Notes: generated by a model not told the origin, from the letters alone. Shown: positions 41,058 to 53,117, counted from the stretch's first letter. The stretch is 64,000 bases of DNA from Flectonema sp. DT1601 (GCA_964019425.1 OZ025845.1:124001-188000); one strand, 5' to 3'. Made by a program: numbers and translations.

Positions 41058-42284
41058 CTAGGATGGGATTGCAGATCGCAATTTCCGATCAGAAAGTTGC
41101 GGATCAATCTTCAATTTAGAAGACTCAGCTTCTAATTTTCCCGGAAGATTCTTGTCAACAACCTTACAGTCAGCAACTGTAACTTCAACTGTTGGTCGGA
41201 AGGAAGGTGGAAGCGATTTGGTAGTAGCGATTATATGGTTCAATACATCTTTTCCTTCGATGACAGTCGCAAACACATATGAACCATCACGGTAAGGATC
41301 AAGCTCTTCTCTAGTTGTAAGGCGACGACGACCTGTTATAGCTGCAGCGACAGTCCCTCTATGATTATGTTGAGCCACCCTGAAGTAGTCACGAGACTCT
41401 AAGTTTCCAATTGTTTTTGGATTATCAGCCAAGAGAATCCCGAACACTGATGTCATACCTGAATTCTTGTGAAATGCTCTGGCACAGCTGACAACACAAT
41501 ATTTAAAAGGAGGAAGTTCCGAATCTTCGTAAGGCAAAAACTGTAACTCATCACCCGGCAGGTCAACAATACCATCGCGGGCATCACCTCCAGCTGTAAC
41601 ACCTCCGTATAAAGAGGCTTTATCAATTTTAAAAAATTCAGTTCCAATCAATTTACCAGACTCTACTAATCTTATCAAGTTTGCTGATGCTGCTGGTGCA
41701 CGTTGAGTAAATAAACCAATCAATATCGGTTTCTTGTATTCATGTTCACCAATTTTCAGTTTTATCTCAACTGTAGTTCCGATAAAGCAGGTTGCAGCAG
41801 GGTGTTGTGGAGGTCTTTCTGTGAGTAAATTAACTATAGTATAAACAACATAACAAGTTAGTAGGACACCGACACCAAGAAGAATCTTCTGACCCCTTTC
41901 TTCAAGTTCTTTTTTTCTCTTGGAGAGGTAGTTTTCCTCGTCTTTCATTAGAGCGTCGTATTTTCCAGTCGACTTTAAGATATATTCTCCTTCAGTTCGA
42001 ACTCGACTCCGACGCTCAATTTCTTGTTGTTTTGTACTTTTTCCAACGTTTTCATATCCAGCTAATTTCTTTTTCAACCATGCTTTCCTTTCTTCTCTAT
42101 CAATCGGAGCATTCGGATCATTGTGCCTTGAACCTTTCCCAGCATTAATATCCATGACGTGTCTCTCATAGTTGCTACGTAAATCAACTGGGTTACCAAA
42201 TTCATTGTTTTTGCTTGACTTCCATCTCTGTTGTATTCGTACATGTGTTTGCAAAACAAAATGTCTCGCAAAGATTACCCTCAT
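41058..42284 (-). CDS. Mitochondrial membrane-anchored cyclophilin-like protein
   Basis: The protein has 408 residues. The N-terminus (MRVIFARHFVLQTHVRIQQR) is a probable mitochondrial presequence. Residues about 60-135 are charged and helical, residues 135-156 form one membrane segment (ILLGVGVLLTCYVVYTIVNL), and residues about 165-380 form a divergent cyclophilin barrel. Recognisable cyclophilin parts are NLIRLVESGKLIGTEFFKI, GGDARDG and VFATVIEGKDVLNHI. Key isomerase residues (the FHR..F.(I/V)QGGD core) are largely replaced, so a structural role is more likely than catalysis. The acceptor TTCTATTTTTTCGGTCAG ends about 11 nt before the ATG. Confidence 0.75.
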   Translation of the reverse strand: MRVIFARHFVLQTHVRIQQRWKSSKNNEFGNPVDLRSNYERHVMDINAGKGSRHNDPNAPIDREERKAWLKKKLAGYENVGKSTKQQEIERRSRVRTEGEYILKSTGKYDALMKDEENYLSKRKKELEERGQKILLGVGVLLTCYVVYTIVNLLTERPPQHPAATCFIGTTVEIKLKIGEHEYKKPILIGLFTQRAPAASANLIRLVESGKLIGTEFFKIDKASLYGGVTAGGDARDGIVDLPGDELQFLPYEDSELPPFKYCVVSCARAFHKNSGMTSVFGILLADNPKTIGNLESRDYFRVAQHNHRGTVAAAITGRRRLTTREELDPYRDGSYVFATVIEGKDVLNHIIATTKSLPPSFRPTVEVTVADCKVVDKNLPGKLEAESSKLKIDPQLSDRKLRSAIPS

Positions 42285-42356
42285 TTTGTTATATCTGACC
42301 GAAAAAATAGAATTAACAATACAAAAAAAAGGAAATCAAAAGACTAATCGTAAAAC

Positions 42357-44970
42357 ACTTTAGAAGAACAAGAAAACAAACAATCGACTCACTACCTTCT
42401 TAATGACTATTCACGTCTTAACTCAAAGAGTGCTCTATTCTTTTCAGGCAACTCAACAGATTCAAGTGCATCGCATTTATGAAGAAAGCAGTTTCCCAAT
42501 TTAGTTACACTACTAAGACCTGAAAGGTCAAGAGAAGTGATTTGTGAACAATTAGACAAAAAGCTACCCCCAATAGTAGTGACACTACCAAGACCAGAAA
42601 GGTCAAGAGAAGTAATTTGTGAACAATTATACAAAAAGTCATCCCCAATAGTAGTGACACTACTAAGACCAGAAAGGTCAAGAGAAGTAATTTGTGAACA
42701 ATAACACAAAAAGCTACCCCCAATAGTAGTGACACTACTAAGACCAGAAAGGTCAAGAGAAGTAATTTGTGAACAATTAGACAAAAAGTTATACCCAATA
42801 GTAGTGACACTACTAAGACCAGAAAGGTCAAGAGAAGTAATTTGTGAACAATAACACAAAAAGCCATACCCAATAGTAGTGACACTACTAAGACCAGAAA
42901 GGTCAATAGAAGTAATTTGTGAACAATCAGACAAAAAGTCATCCCCAATAGTAGTGACACTACTAAGACCAGAAAGGTCAAAAGAAGTAATTTGTGAACA
43001 ATAACACAAAAAGCTACCCCCAATAGTAGTTACACTACTAAGACCAGAAAGGTCAAAAGAAGTAATTTGTGAACAATAACACAAAAAGCTACCCCCAATA
43101 GTAGTGACACTACTAAGACCAGAAAGGTCAATAGAAGTAATTTGTGAACAATCAGACAAAAAGTCATCCCCAATAGTAGTTACACTACTAAGACCAGAAA
43201 GGTCAAGAGAAGTAATTTGTGAACAATAACACAAAAAGCCATACCCAATAGTAGTGACACTACTAAGACCAGAAAGGTCAATAGAAGTAATTTGTGAACA
43301 ATCAGACAAAAAGTCATCCCCAATAGTAGTGACACTACTAAGACCAGAAAGGTCAAGAGAAGTAATTTGTGAACAATAACACAAAAAGCTACCCCCAATA
43401 GTAGTGACACTACTAAGACCAGAAAGGTCAAAAGAAGTAATTTGTGAACAATAACACAAAAAGCTACCCCCAATAGTAGTGACACTACTAAGACCAGAAA
43501 GGTCAATAGAAGTAATTTGTGAACAATCAGACAAAAAGTCATCCCCAATAGTAGTTACACTACTAAGACCAGAAAGGTCAAGAGAAGTAATTTGTGAACA
43601 ATAACACAAAAAGCCATACCCAATAGTAGTGACACTACTAAGACCAGAAAGGTCAATAGAAGTAATTTGTGAACAATCAGACAAAAAGTCATCCCCAATA
43701 GTAGTGACACTACTAAGACCAGAAAGGTCAAGAGAAGTAATTTGTGAACAATAACACAAAAAGCTACCCCCAATAGTAGTGACACTACTAAGACCAGAAA
43801 GGTCAAGAGAAGTGATTTGTGAACAATAACACAAAAAGCTACCCCCAATAGTAGTTACACTACTAAGACCAGAAAGGTCAAAAGAAGTAATTTGTGAACA
43901 ATAATACAAAAAGCTATCCCCAATAGTAGTTACACTACTAAGACCAGAAAGGTCAATAGAAGTAATTTGTGAACAATCAGACAAAAAGTCATCCCCAATA
44001 GTAGTGACACTACTAAGACCAGAAAGGTCAAGAGAAGTGATTGACGAACGGTTCAAGAAATATTCTGAGATGACTGTGATGTCGGAATTAGAATTGCGGA
44101 AAGAAATCCGTTCGGATTCTGAAGGCAGCAAACTACCTTCAACAGTGAGGCAACCATCCTCTGAGAATGTAGGGGTGTCAAGGTACAAGTATTCCTCATT
44201 GTGGATTCCAAGCCAACGTAGCAGTTTCTCACGCTTCGAATCATCAACAAACCAGCTTTTTCCAAATACCCGAAACTGCTTCTCCCACATTTCCATCTCG
44301 CTGTCTGCAATCACTCCATGATCTGCGAGCCGCTCTGTTTCACAAAGGACATCACCAGCAAACGTGAGTTCAACTTCCTCCGCATCGATATCCCATTCCT
44401 CAGCCGCTGCCCTCAACACTTCGCACACAAGGGACTCACCACCAGCCGTGAATGACACCGCAGGGAGTTCCAAGTTCGGGTACGTCACAAAAACCAGCAT
44501 TGTTGTGAGAATTCTGTTGAAAGACAAGAGTGATAAAGTGGTTGTTAAATGTGAAAGTGATCTAAACATAAATACGATGAGAGTCACCTCACTTGCTGGT
44601 GTACATAGAAGAAAATATACATTTGTTTTGAACTGTTGAGGGAATAAATATTAATGTCTGCGTCTGGTGAACTTAATTAGATCTCACTCTCACTGAAGTA
44701 GCTAACAAAGTATTCAAAAAGGTTTTGTGCTGATTATTACCAACAGGCTATCGGTTACCCCGCCCAAAGTGGTGCTGAATTCTTTCCAAAAACAAAAGAC
44801 TTTTAAACGACCGTCTTACAGTCGGACTCAGGTCACACTAGAGAACTGAATGAACAATCAAAGCAACTCCGATACTTTAGGAGTCGAGGAGTGTTTGGGA
44901 TGCGTCAGCAAGGTGACGGAGTCAACATGGTTTATTCATTTAATTACTTCATCAAACACCGAACTACTCA
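42357..44970. repeat. Duplicated segment carrying LRR copy 4 with its flanks
   Basis: Homology to the LRR region at 2-9 kb begins at acactttagaagaacaag (42355-42372; compare 2585) and ends near aaacaccgaactactc (44956-44971; compare 4391). Outside these limits the sequences differ. The LRR gene therefore moved or was copied as a unit of about 2.6 kb to a second site, between the cyclophilin-like gene and the coiled-coil gene. Confidence 0.7.
42407..44500 (-). CDS. Ubiquitin-like/BspA-type leucine-rich repeat protein, copy 4 (largest)
   Basis: It has about 697 residues from the Met at 44500, with the acceptor TTGTCTTTCAACAG 16 nt upstream as in copy 2. The ubiquitin-like domain and linker match copy 2 closely. 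About 20 LRR units of 25 residues follow. Most belong to a five-unit block with variable segments in the order GSFLCY, GSFLCY, DDFLSD, YGFLCY, DDFLSD, repeated nearly three times. The C-terminal cap is shared with copies 1 and 2. No signal peptide or membrane segment is visible. The function is unknown, and a ligand- or protein-binding solenoid joined to a ubiquitin-like head is inferred. Confidence 0.85.
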   Translation of the reverse strand: MLVFVTYPNLELPAVSFTAGGESLVCEVLRAAAEEWDIDAEEVELTFAGDVLCETERLADHGVIADSEMEMWEKQFRVFGKSWFVDDSKREKLLRWLGIHNEEYLYLDTPTFSEDGCLTVEGSLLPSESERISFRNSNSDITVISEYFLNRSSITSLDLSGLSSVTTIGDDFLSDCSQITSIDLSGLSSVTTIGDSFLYYCSQITSFDLSGLSSVTTIGGSFLCYCSQITSLDLSGLSSVTTIGGSFLCYCSQITSLDLSGLSSVTTIGDDFLSDCSQITSIDLSGLSSVTTIGYGFLCYCSQITSLDLSGLSSVTTIGDDFLSDCSQITSIDLSGLSSVTTIGGSFLCYCSQITSFDLSGLSSVTTIGGSFLCYCSQITSLDLSGLSSVTTIGDDFLSDCSQITSIDLSGLSSVTTIGYGFLCYCSQITSLDLSGLSSVTTIGDDFLSDCSQITSIDLSGLSSVTTIGGSFLCYCSQITSFDLSGLSSVTTIGGSFLCYCSQITSFDLSGLSSVTTIGDDFLSDCSQITSIDLSGLSSVTTIGYGFLCYCSQITSLDLSGLSSVTTIGYNFLSNCSQITSLDLSGLSSVTTIGGSFLCYCSQITSLDLSGLSSVTTIGDDFLYNCSQITSLDLSGLGSVTTIGGSFLSNCSQITSLDLSGLSSVTKLGNCFLHKCDALESVELPEKNRALFELRRE

Positions 44971-45522
44971 GACTTAGAAATGAAAAAGAAGTAAACAAAA
45001 TGCAGAGCTAAAACATGTTTTTGAACTTCCTGTTAAGTAAATCAATAATTGTAAATCACGAAGAGCTGTACATACAACAGTGCCTTTGATAGTCAAACAG
45101 AAATTGATAGGCGAAGGCGACTAATTGGGAAACGAGTTCAGATTGAGTGGTGGTTTTTGTCTCACCATCCCCCTCCTTCCCTTTCTCAAAACAGTCGGAA
45201 TATGTATTTTTTTTTTTTTTTTTTTTTTTGTTCTTTTTTTTTTGCCTTTGTTTTTTATCTCAAAAAAAAAAAAAAAAAAAAAAGAAATATCGAGAATCGC
45301 CAGAGATTAGTGTTAGTTTGGTTTCTGACAATACGACTAAATGAGTTCTAAATAAAAAAGAACTAAAGTAATAAAATAATTCACCACTCAGTTAATCTAA
45401 AGCGAGTAAACAGAAAGGAGTTTACTGTAGAGTTGACAATTATCAAATCGGAAAGCATTATGACACGTTACCTACGTATACAGATGTAATACCAAAACAG
45501 AACAACAAGTAGAATTCTAATG
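44971..45522. other. Intergenic
   Basis: It contains T-runs at 45209-45228 and an A-run at 45262-45282. The small plus-strand frames here come from these runs. No gene is seen. Confidence 0.6.
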
Positions 45523-48045
45523 CTAACAGCAGTCTGTACACGGTTCCATTGTAAGACGAATGCCGCAGCCAACACAGCTGGGACGGTGTTCCCAAAATTG
45601 TTTTGGATATTTCCAGTTAGAGTTAGGCTGATGCCTTGATGGTTGCTGTTGTTGTTGCTGTTGTTGCTTCTTATTAGATTTTGATGTTACTTGGTAAGTG
45701 TTGGTATTAGACTTGGACTTGTTGCTTTCTACTTGTTTCTGACGATTACTTTCTGCTTCCATACGAAGTCGCTCCGCTTCAGATGCTTTTGAACCCGACT
45801 GCTCTTCTTCCAACTTTTTCTTCATAGCGGCTTCTGCTTCCTTGCGGGCTGCTTCTTCCTGGCGCTCTCTTGCAGCAGCTTGACGTTCTTCTTGCTCCCG
45901 TTTCTTAGTAGCTGCAGCCTCCCTTCTTTCCCGTTCGGCTTTTTGTTTTTCGAGTTTTTGTTGTTCTTTTTTGAGTCGATTCGCAGCTTCCTCCTCACGA
46001 CGTTGTTGCTTTTTCGCCTCCTTCTGGAGGTGAGCCTCTGCTTCAGCTTCGAGCCGAAGTCTCTTTGCCTCTTCTTTCTCTCGCTTAGCTGCTGATGCGG
46101 CTTCTTGTTGGCGTTTCTTCTCGGCTTCCCGTTCTTCTTTTGCAGCTTCTTGATCGGCTTTCTGCTTTAAGCGGGACTCTTCGGCAGACTTGCGCTTTGC
46201 CTCTGCCTGGCTTCGGCGAGCTTCTTCCTCTTCGCGGACTTTAGCCTCACGCTTGGCTCGTTTTTCCTTCTCCTCTGCGATGAGTCGCAGCTTGCGCTCT
46301 GCATCTTCAGCTTTCTCACGCTCTGCTTCTCTTTTACGCTCCTGTTCTTCCCTCTTACGTTCTTCTTCCTTCTTGCGCAGTTCCTCTTTTTTGGTTTTCT
46401 CCTCAAGCTCACGATCCTTTTTCTTGTGCTGTTCTGCAGTTCTTGCGGCCCTGCTGTTTTCAGTTTCTCGTTTTAGTTGTTGCAATAGATCGTATTTACG
46501 CTTCTCGGATTCTTCTTTTTCAGAAAGTTTCGATAGTTTTGTCGAGGATACAATCTGATTGTATGTCGTACAGATTTCCAGTTCGTATTTTGGAGGAAGA
46601 AGAGCGACCAGAGGTTCAACACCTGGATTATTGCTAAGATTAGATACTATTGAAAGATATTCTTCAACAGTCTGAATAAGACGGTTACAGGTAAATGGAA
46701 CAATCCATTTTATGAAGAATGATATTTGAGTATTCCTATCAGAGGCAATACGAGATAGTTGTACCGCATTTGATAAAGCTGTGGCCTTCGCAGGACAATC
46801 GAGCATATAACAAAGTCCATTTAGAGATGCGTGATCAACGGAAAACGTTTCGGTAAATTTTCCATAAAAGTCCATAGCAGCTTGCAACAACCGAGAAGTA
46901 TCCTTCGGAGATACACTTATAAAAGCTTTTACTGATTCTTGCCTGAATTGTTTAAGTTTATCGGCTCCCACTGAATCAGCTAGTCTTTGCATAACAAATT
47001 TTGATAAGGCCTCAGTAAGTATACTCTTTTCGCTGCTAAGAAGTTGAGCGAGCGGTTCAATCGCCGGTTGCCTTTCAGCCGCAGCAATCACATTAAAATA
47101 GCTTCGAAGACATGTTTCAGCATTTTCTTGTGAAAACGTTGTGACATAATGATAATAAAAATCTATCTGCCCCTCCAATGACGAGCATATCTCAGCGAGG
47201 GCTTGCGCATCCGACAGCGAAGTTGTCCGACTTTGGCAGTCTAGAAGGCTACACAAATCCATAAGGCTTTCCCTATCCTTGCTGAAAACTTTACAAAAAT
47301 CGGAATAAAACACGATAGCTCCCCTCAGCAGTGTTTCTGAGTCATCGATAGGGACGGACATAAAGGAGCGGACAGCTGTCTTTCTAAAATCCAACAAGGC
47401 ATCAGACCCGACTCGTTCGGTTAGTCTGGACATGACTGCCTTTGACGTGACAACCTTACGATCTTTACTAACTTCTAATAGTGATTCTAGAATAGTGGGT
47501 ATCGAAAAATTATCATTTTGTTGTAAAATATGAATTGCAATAGCAGGAAGGTCATCGTTGATGTTATTTAAAATATCGAAGTAATCATTTGCTGTTATCT
47601 CAGCAGTTGAACAGAACTTAACGGTTGAGGACAACAATTGTTGGTGTGAGTGTTCTGATAGGGATTCAAAATCGTCTGATTGATTGATATAATCTTGCAA
47701 TGAATGTCCAAAGAGAAAAGCTTTCAATTCAAGAATTTGATTAGCGTTCATGCTCGATTCTAATTCCTGAATTATATGAATCATGTCAACTGACGCCAAC
47801 GACAATCCGAATTCAATACTCGTTGTGATTCCTTCTAAGTATTGTGTTAGAACGTGAATACCTTGTTCTCCCATTTCTCGTTCAGTTTGCTCTGAAAGAC
47901 CTGCCGCATGCCATTCATTATGTTGCTCGTAGCAATCGAAAAAATCATCTTTTGTATACTCGTTACCGTCTGCTCTGTCAATTCGGTGAATTGGTTCTTC
48001 AACTTGCTGACGACGAAATGCCCCAGGTTTGTACTTCTGTGACAT
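45523..48045 (-). CDS. ER/K-rich coiled-coil protein with duplicated helical domain and C-terminal Cys cluster
   Basis: It has about 840 residues from the Met at 48045; a longer frame would need a TTG start next to a predicted acceptor (TTTTTTTGCAAAG). Residues about 201-336 and 348-483 are clear duplicates (VMSRLTERVGSDALLDFRKT against VMQRLADSVGADKLKQFRQE; LCSLLDCQSRTTSLSDA against LCYMLDCPAKATALSNA), with a weaker third unit before them. Residues about 520-780 form a long single-helix or coiled-coil region rich in Glu, Lys, Arg and Ala. A Gln-run follows, and the protein ends in a short cysteine cluster (CVGCGIRLTMEPCTDCC) that could bind zinc. I do not recognise a family. A cytoskeletal or RNA-granule scaffold is possible but unproven. 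Confidence 0.75.
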   Translation of the reverse strand: MSQKYKPGAFRRQQVEEPIHRIDRADGNEYTKDDFFDCYEQHNEWHAAGLSEQTEREMGEQGIHVLTQYLEGITTSIEFGLSLASVDMIHIIQELESSMNANQILELKAFLFGHSLQDYINQSDDFESLSEHSHQQLLSSTVKFCSTAEITANDYFDILNNINDDLPAIAIHILQQNDNFSIPTILESLLEVSKDRKVVTSKAVMSRLTERVGSDALLDFRKTAVRSFMSVPIDDSETLLRGAIVFYSDFCKVFSKDRESLMDLCSLLDCQSRTTSLSDAQALAEICSSLEGQIDFYYHYVTTFSQENAETCLRSYFNVIAAAERQPAIEPLAQLLSSEKSILTEALSKFVMQRLADSVGADKLKQFRQESVKAFISVSPKDTSRLLQAAMDFYGKFTETFSVDHASLNGLCYMLDCPAKATALSNAVQLSRIASDRNTQISFFIKWIVPFTCNRLIQTVEEYLSIVSNLSNNPGVEPLVALLPPKYELEICTTYNQIVSSTKLSKLSEKEESEKRKYDLLQQLKRETENSRAARTAEQHKKKDRELEEKTKKEELRKKEEERKREEQERKREAEREKAEDAERKLRLIAEEKEKRAKREAKVREEEEARRSQAEAKRKSAEESRLKQKADQEAAKEEREAEKKRQQEAASAAKREKEEAKRLRLEAEAEAHLQKEAKKQQRREEEAANRLKKEQQKLEKQKAERERREAAATKKREQEERQAAARERQEEAARKEAEAAMKKKLEEEQSGSKASEAERLRMEAESNRQKQVESNKSKSNTNTYQVTSKSNKKQQQQQQQQPSRHQPNSNWKYPKQFWEHRPSCVGCGIRLTMEPCTDCC

Positions 48046-50793
48046 ATTGTTGTTTAGAAGAGATCTTTGCAAAAAAAAAAATATAAATATAAAATACTTG
48101 ATTTTTTTGCAACAACAAAAAAAAAAAAAATAATAATAATAATTTTAAAAAAATAAAAAAACAGAAAACAACAGGGAAAAAAAAACATATGAATATCCGC
48201 GGAATTTTTTTTTCGGCGTAGGAAGTTAATAGAAAATGACTCATTGGGTAACCGGTGGAGGGTTGGGAGGAGGGGGCGAGTTTTAATGATCAAGTTGCAA
48301 ACAACAATCATTTTTGAATAATTATGCCAAGAAATACTAAGCTTCGCAGAAGGCGACTAGACCATGTCGGGTTGTCAACAAAAAAAAAAAAAAGGGTTTT
48401 GAGAATAAGCCATTATCTCATGGGTTGAGAGGGCAGTTGCAACGTTGTTCCGCTGCATTGAACCACACAACGAATGGCAGGTAGAAAGGAAGAGGGGGGG
48501 GGGGAAAAAAAAAGAAATCGGCAGTATTATTTTCCCATAGCTTCTAAGCATCAAAGCATCTTGCCGAAGTGAGAACATTACTCTCAACCAAAGGCGTTTC
48601 AGGACAAAAGCTGCCATAAAGACGCTTAGAAGTACACCATAATACCACAAAGACTCTCACTGACTAGAAGAGACGCAAATTCGTAAAACTAGAAAAACAA
48701 AAAATAAATAAATAAAAAAAATACCGTTTTTTTTTTTTAGAATGTGTTTTTTTGTGTTGCGAACCACACCAAAAAGAAAGTTAATAAAAAATAAAAGTTA
48801 TCTTTTTTTTTTTTCCCGCGGATTCAGTTTCAGGGTTTTTAAAAACCTTCATTCCAATACTGGAGTTGAATTGGTTAGTTATTTAATCCAACGTTACTGT
48901 ATATTATGAGTGCTCTAAGGAGGGTAACTCACAGTAACAGAGGACCCAATCCATAGCCATACCCGAAGATTTCGCATGGATTGTTGAATTATGCTCAATT
49001 ATAAAAACACAATAGAAAAATTCATCGAAGATACCGGCGGAGACACACCAGGGTGGTGCCCCCAATACTAATAGAACGACACAAAATCACACAGGAATTT
49101 TTTTCTGGGCTTTTTTACTTTTTTTTTTTGAATTGTTAACTTCAAAGCTTGCTTTGGAGCATTTTTTTTGTTTGCAAAAAAAAAAAAAAAAAAAAAACAT
49201 AAAAGGAGAGAGAAAAAAAAAATTCCTTCTTTGATATTCTTACCAAAGAATTTATGCTTGCTGGGGATAGGCAAGGCGGGCCAGTCGTCTTCTTGAAGTT
49301 CACCATCTAAAAATCACTAACAAAACAACTCATCCTAAAGTACCAGATAAGAGTAAGAGTGAAATAAGGCAATTCGCCAAACAAATTTTATTTTATTAAA
49401 AACACTCGTATGATATGACAAAACAAGGGAGGAAAGGATGTGAAATTAAAAAAAAAAAAAAAAGAATTTAAAAAAAATAAGGAAGGGCTAATTATCTGAT
49501 AATATAAAACGATAATTTAACATTAGTTTCCAGACACAGTGACTGGGTGTTTTGATGTTTTTAACTTAACCTTTTTTTAAGTAATTTATTTAGATTTTTT
49601 TTGATAAGGTTTGTAATAATGAAAAAGCCATCGCTGAAATATCAACTGCATGGTATCGCATTAACATAAACACGATAATATAACCTAACCTGTAATTGTT
49701 TATTCAAAAGGAGAACGAAGATAGAAAACAGATCCAAAGGCCAATGCTATTATTCCCACAGTAGCATTGGATGCTCTACGCTGGTAGTGTGGGTGGAGAC
49801 TGCGGGGGACCTAAACTGACAACTTGTCTGTGCACTACCAAAAATACTTACACAACACACACACAACCACATCATATTTCATTCTTTTTTTTCTTTGCAA
49901 TTCCATACCAAAAAAATAAATGATTCGGTCTTATTAAAAAAAAAAAAAAGAAAAAATCTCTCTTTTTTTTTTATAGTTTTTTTTGTCAAAGAAAGATATC
50001 AGTAGTGGTGGTGTGCGGTTGGGTCGCAACGAACTAATCATAACAATAACAAATATTTTTTCTGAATCGCTACTTGTGCCGCCTATCAGTTTCATGTATG
50101 CGGTATAGAATAATACAAAACGTAAACTTAAACCGTAACATGAAGTATTTTAAAACAAGCTAGCAAAGAAAACACAGCGGCAAAAATAACCAAACAAAAA
50201 AAAAATAATAATAAAAAAGAAATTATGAGAAGGGAAGAAGGGTGAAAAAAAAAGAAGATTGGACTTCGACTAGCTAATAACGACGAGAAAGAAAAAAAAC
50301 AGAAATCACTTTCGATATTAGTCTCACTACAGGGTGTCAGAAATTAGGGAAAAACTCATTAGAGAACTGATGACAGGGGGACACTATTTTAAAAAAAACA
50401 GAGATGAAGGAAGAACGATTTGTAACTTCGATCCTATTTTTTATTTCAGTTGGACGGCTACAGTTTACTTTTTTTTTCTTCCTTTTTTTTTTTTTTTTTT
50501 TTTTTTGAACTTACGTCTTTTAGAAGTAAGCGAATATTATAAAAAAAAAATATTATTAAAAAAAAAAACTTTGATTCAACGAGATTTTACAACGGCTGTA
50601 AAGCCGCAAACCAAATACAGGTACGTAAGAAGAAATACTGAAAAAAAATGATACCTTCAGTGTCTACAGTAAGATAAACAAAAAAAACATCATAAAATCT
50701 CTCCTTTTTTAAAATTATTACTCGTCATTCAATCGATTATGTGTTCTCTTTTTTCCTTTCTAAGGGATCATAAAAGAGTCGCAGAAGAAGAAG

Positions 50794-50824
<31 letters not shown>

Positions 50825-52869
50825 ATGCGATGCCAGTCAGGTTATAGCAACTTGGGGACCACTGCAGGTTGCCACAACCAGGGGGATTGACTTCTAAAAG
50901 AAACAAATGGATAAATAGGAAAAGCTCCTATTCTGATATTTTGACATAACACCAGCATTAGTGACTTCTGTGTCAGGCCGCATGTCATGTCTACAATGAA
51001 GTGTCAACTTGAAACAGTCACGAACAAAGAAGAACCCAACTGGGCGAGTGGCAGACTTCTGACCAGTGCCCTGAATGTCAACGCTGAGAGGTCAGGTCAA
51101 CCAGTGGGGAGTATCTATCATTCTCAATGCTTCATCTACGCCTTACAAATCAGCCTATGTATGGGCTTTAAAAAAACTGCTGAAATAAAAAATATAGGCT
51201 GATCATGGGCTATAGACGAAACTGCTCCGTAAATCTGTTTCCATCTTGTCATTATTACGTGCGGTACTAACATTGTAACAACACACGTGTATGTTCTCAT
51301 ACATTGTGTTAAATTATTTTTTTAAAAAAATATAAATATAAATATAAATATAAAAATTGGACTCTTTTAAATGTGCAAAAAGGACTCATTTAAAAGAAAA
51401 AAGGATCCTTTAATTTTTTTATATTTTTTTAACGGGGGGTAATTTGATACTGCATTTTCAAGCTCAATAATAAAATTAAAAAAAAACTCATGACACAGTG
51501 ACCTTTACGGGGGGGATGCTACAAACGATGATGAATTATTATAATATTTAAAAAAAAAAATTTCATTTTTTAAATCATTTAGCATAGGGACGCACAACAA
51601 AAAAAGGTTTGCTTGAGAGGTGCTCCGAATACAACTCATAAATCAAGCAGATAGACTTGCAGTGTCACTTGGGTATTTAATCTCTAAGGTCGTAAAAAAC
51701 TAATAATTAGATATAATTATTAACATGCAATCTGACGGCGAAAACACCATTTGATTTGATGATTACCACACACCCCCTGAAGGCGAGAGTACCCATCGAA
51801 AAGTGATGCGATGAAAACAAACAGATGGATACATTTATTCTTATCCCTCCATAGAAAATAATTCGTGGCGGGGGAACACCAATTTGTTTTTTTTTTTTTT
51901 TTGCGCGCGCTGAAACCATAATCTGGTCCAGACCTTAAAGAGCTTGAAAGTATTACGCCTGTTGCCAACACTCTTTTTTTTTTTTTTTTTTTACACACAA
52001 AAAAGAAATTTTCATTCATAAACAGCCTGATGTCTTGTTTTATCACAGACAGTAAATACTGACAGCACAAAAATAATAACATTGACATAATAAATAAAAA
52101 GGCTACTACTCTGAATAGTTGCTTCTCCCGACTTCGTCGATGCAAAAGAAAATAAATAAAATAAAGCATGAGATTAATCAAGGTAGACCAACTCTCTCTA
52201 GGTAACACGTAGAAAGGAGTGATCGTGGCAGGAAACAGTAGAGGAAATTAGGGTGAAAAAAAAAGAAATTAGGGTGAAAAAACATAATAACAAATCAAGA
52301 AGAAAATATGAGCTGTGTGAATCATTTTTTTTTTTTTTTTTCACCCTAAGGTGAGACGCATTTCTCTACTTTCCTCATATTGTCATCATGGCGTAAGAGA
52401 CACACATCATAACATGTTTTCGTCTTCGACTTGACAACATGAGTTGGTTTGGTGTAAAGAAATATTTGTCATAGGCTCTTTAAATGCCTAAAAGCACTCT
52501 CCCGGAAAAGAGAAAAAAAAATGAAAAAAAGAGCCTATGTTTTTTTTATGGGCGTGAAAAGATTATAATAAAGAAATATTTACGCTTGCTCGTCCTTCTG
52601 TTGCTCATCAGCTATTTTATATATAAGCTTGTGGGCCAGAGAACACGATAATCACTCTCGGTAAAACTAAGAGAGAAAAACAACTATTAAAAAAATAAAA
52701 ATAAAAATAAGGGTAAATTGATAACTTTTTTTTTTTTTGAAGGAAAAAAAACAAAACAAACAAAGGAAAGTCGCGCTTTTAAGAACAGAAACAGCCGACT
52801 TCACTGCTTACCTTTTTTTTTTTTTTTTTTTTTTTCCCCTCACATTTTTGTTTGTGTGCAACCAACAAC

Positions 52870-52900
<31 letters not shown>

Positions 52901-53117
52901 AGTATTTCTTTGTCTCAATTCTCCACTTTATCCGAAGAACAAGAAAAGAAAGATGAGTAGGCTACCTTGTACACATATCGAGCTATTGTCCAAATATAAA
53001 AAAATTTTAGATCTTCAGCTTTGTGGTGTTTTAAAGCACTTGCCTATTTTGGCTGAGCTTTTTCTTGTTTATGTGGCCACACGAACTCTCATGCTTGCAT
53101 GAGTAATACGTGGTCAC

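Noticed and set aside
42505-43848. Long minus-strand frames rich in LLLLTFLVLVVSLLLG inside LRR copy 4 (and similar ones in copies 1 and 2)
   Set aside because: They are alternate-frame readings of the 75-bp LRR unit, open only because the repeat lacks stops in that frame.
42580-44040. Regularly spaced direct repeats resembling a CRISPR array
   Set aside because: The 75-bp periodicity is coding (25-residue LRRs), units are contiguous without unique spacers, and the genome is eukaryotic.
51720-52208. 162-codon minus-strand frame in the 5.7-kb gap
   Set aside because: It contains two Lys runs from homopolymers and overlaps a dispersed repeat; no domain or coding character is visible.
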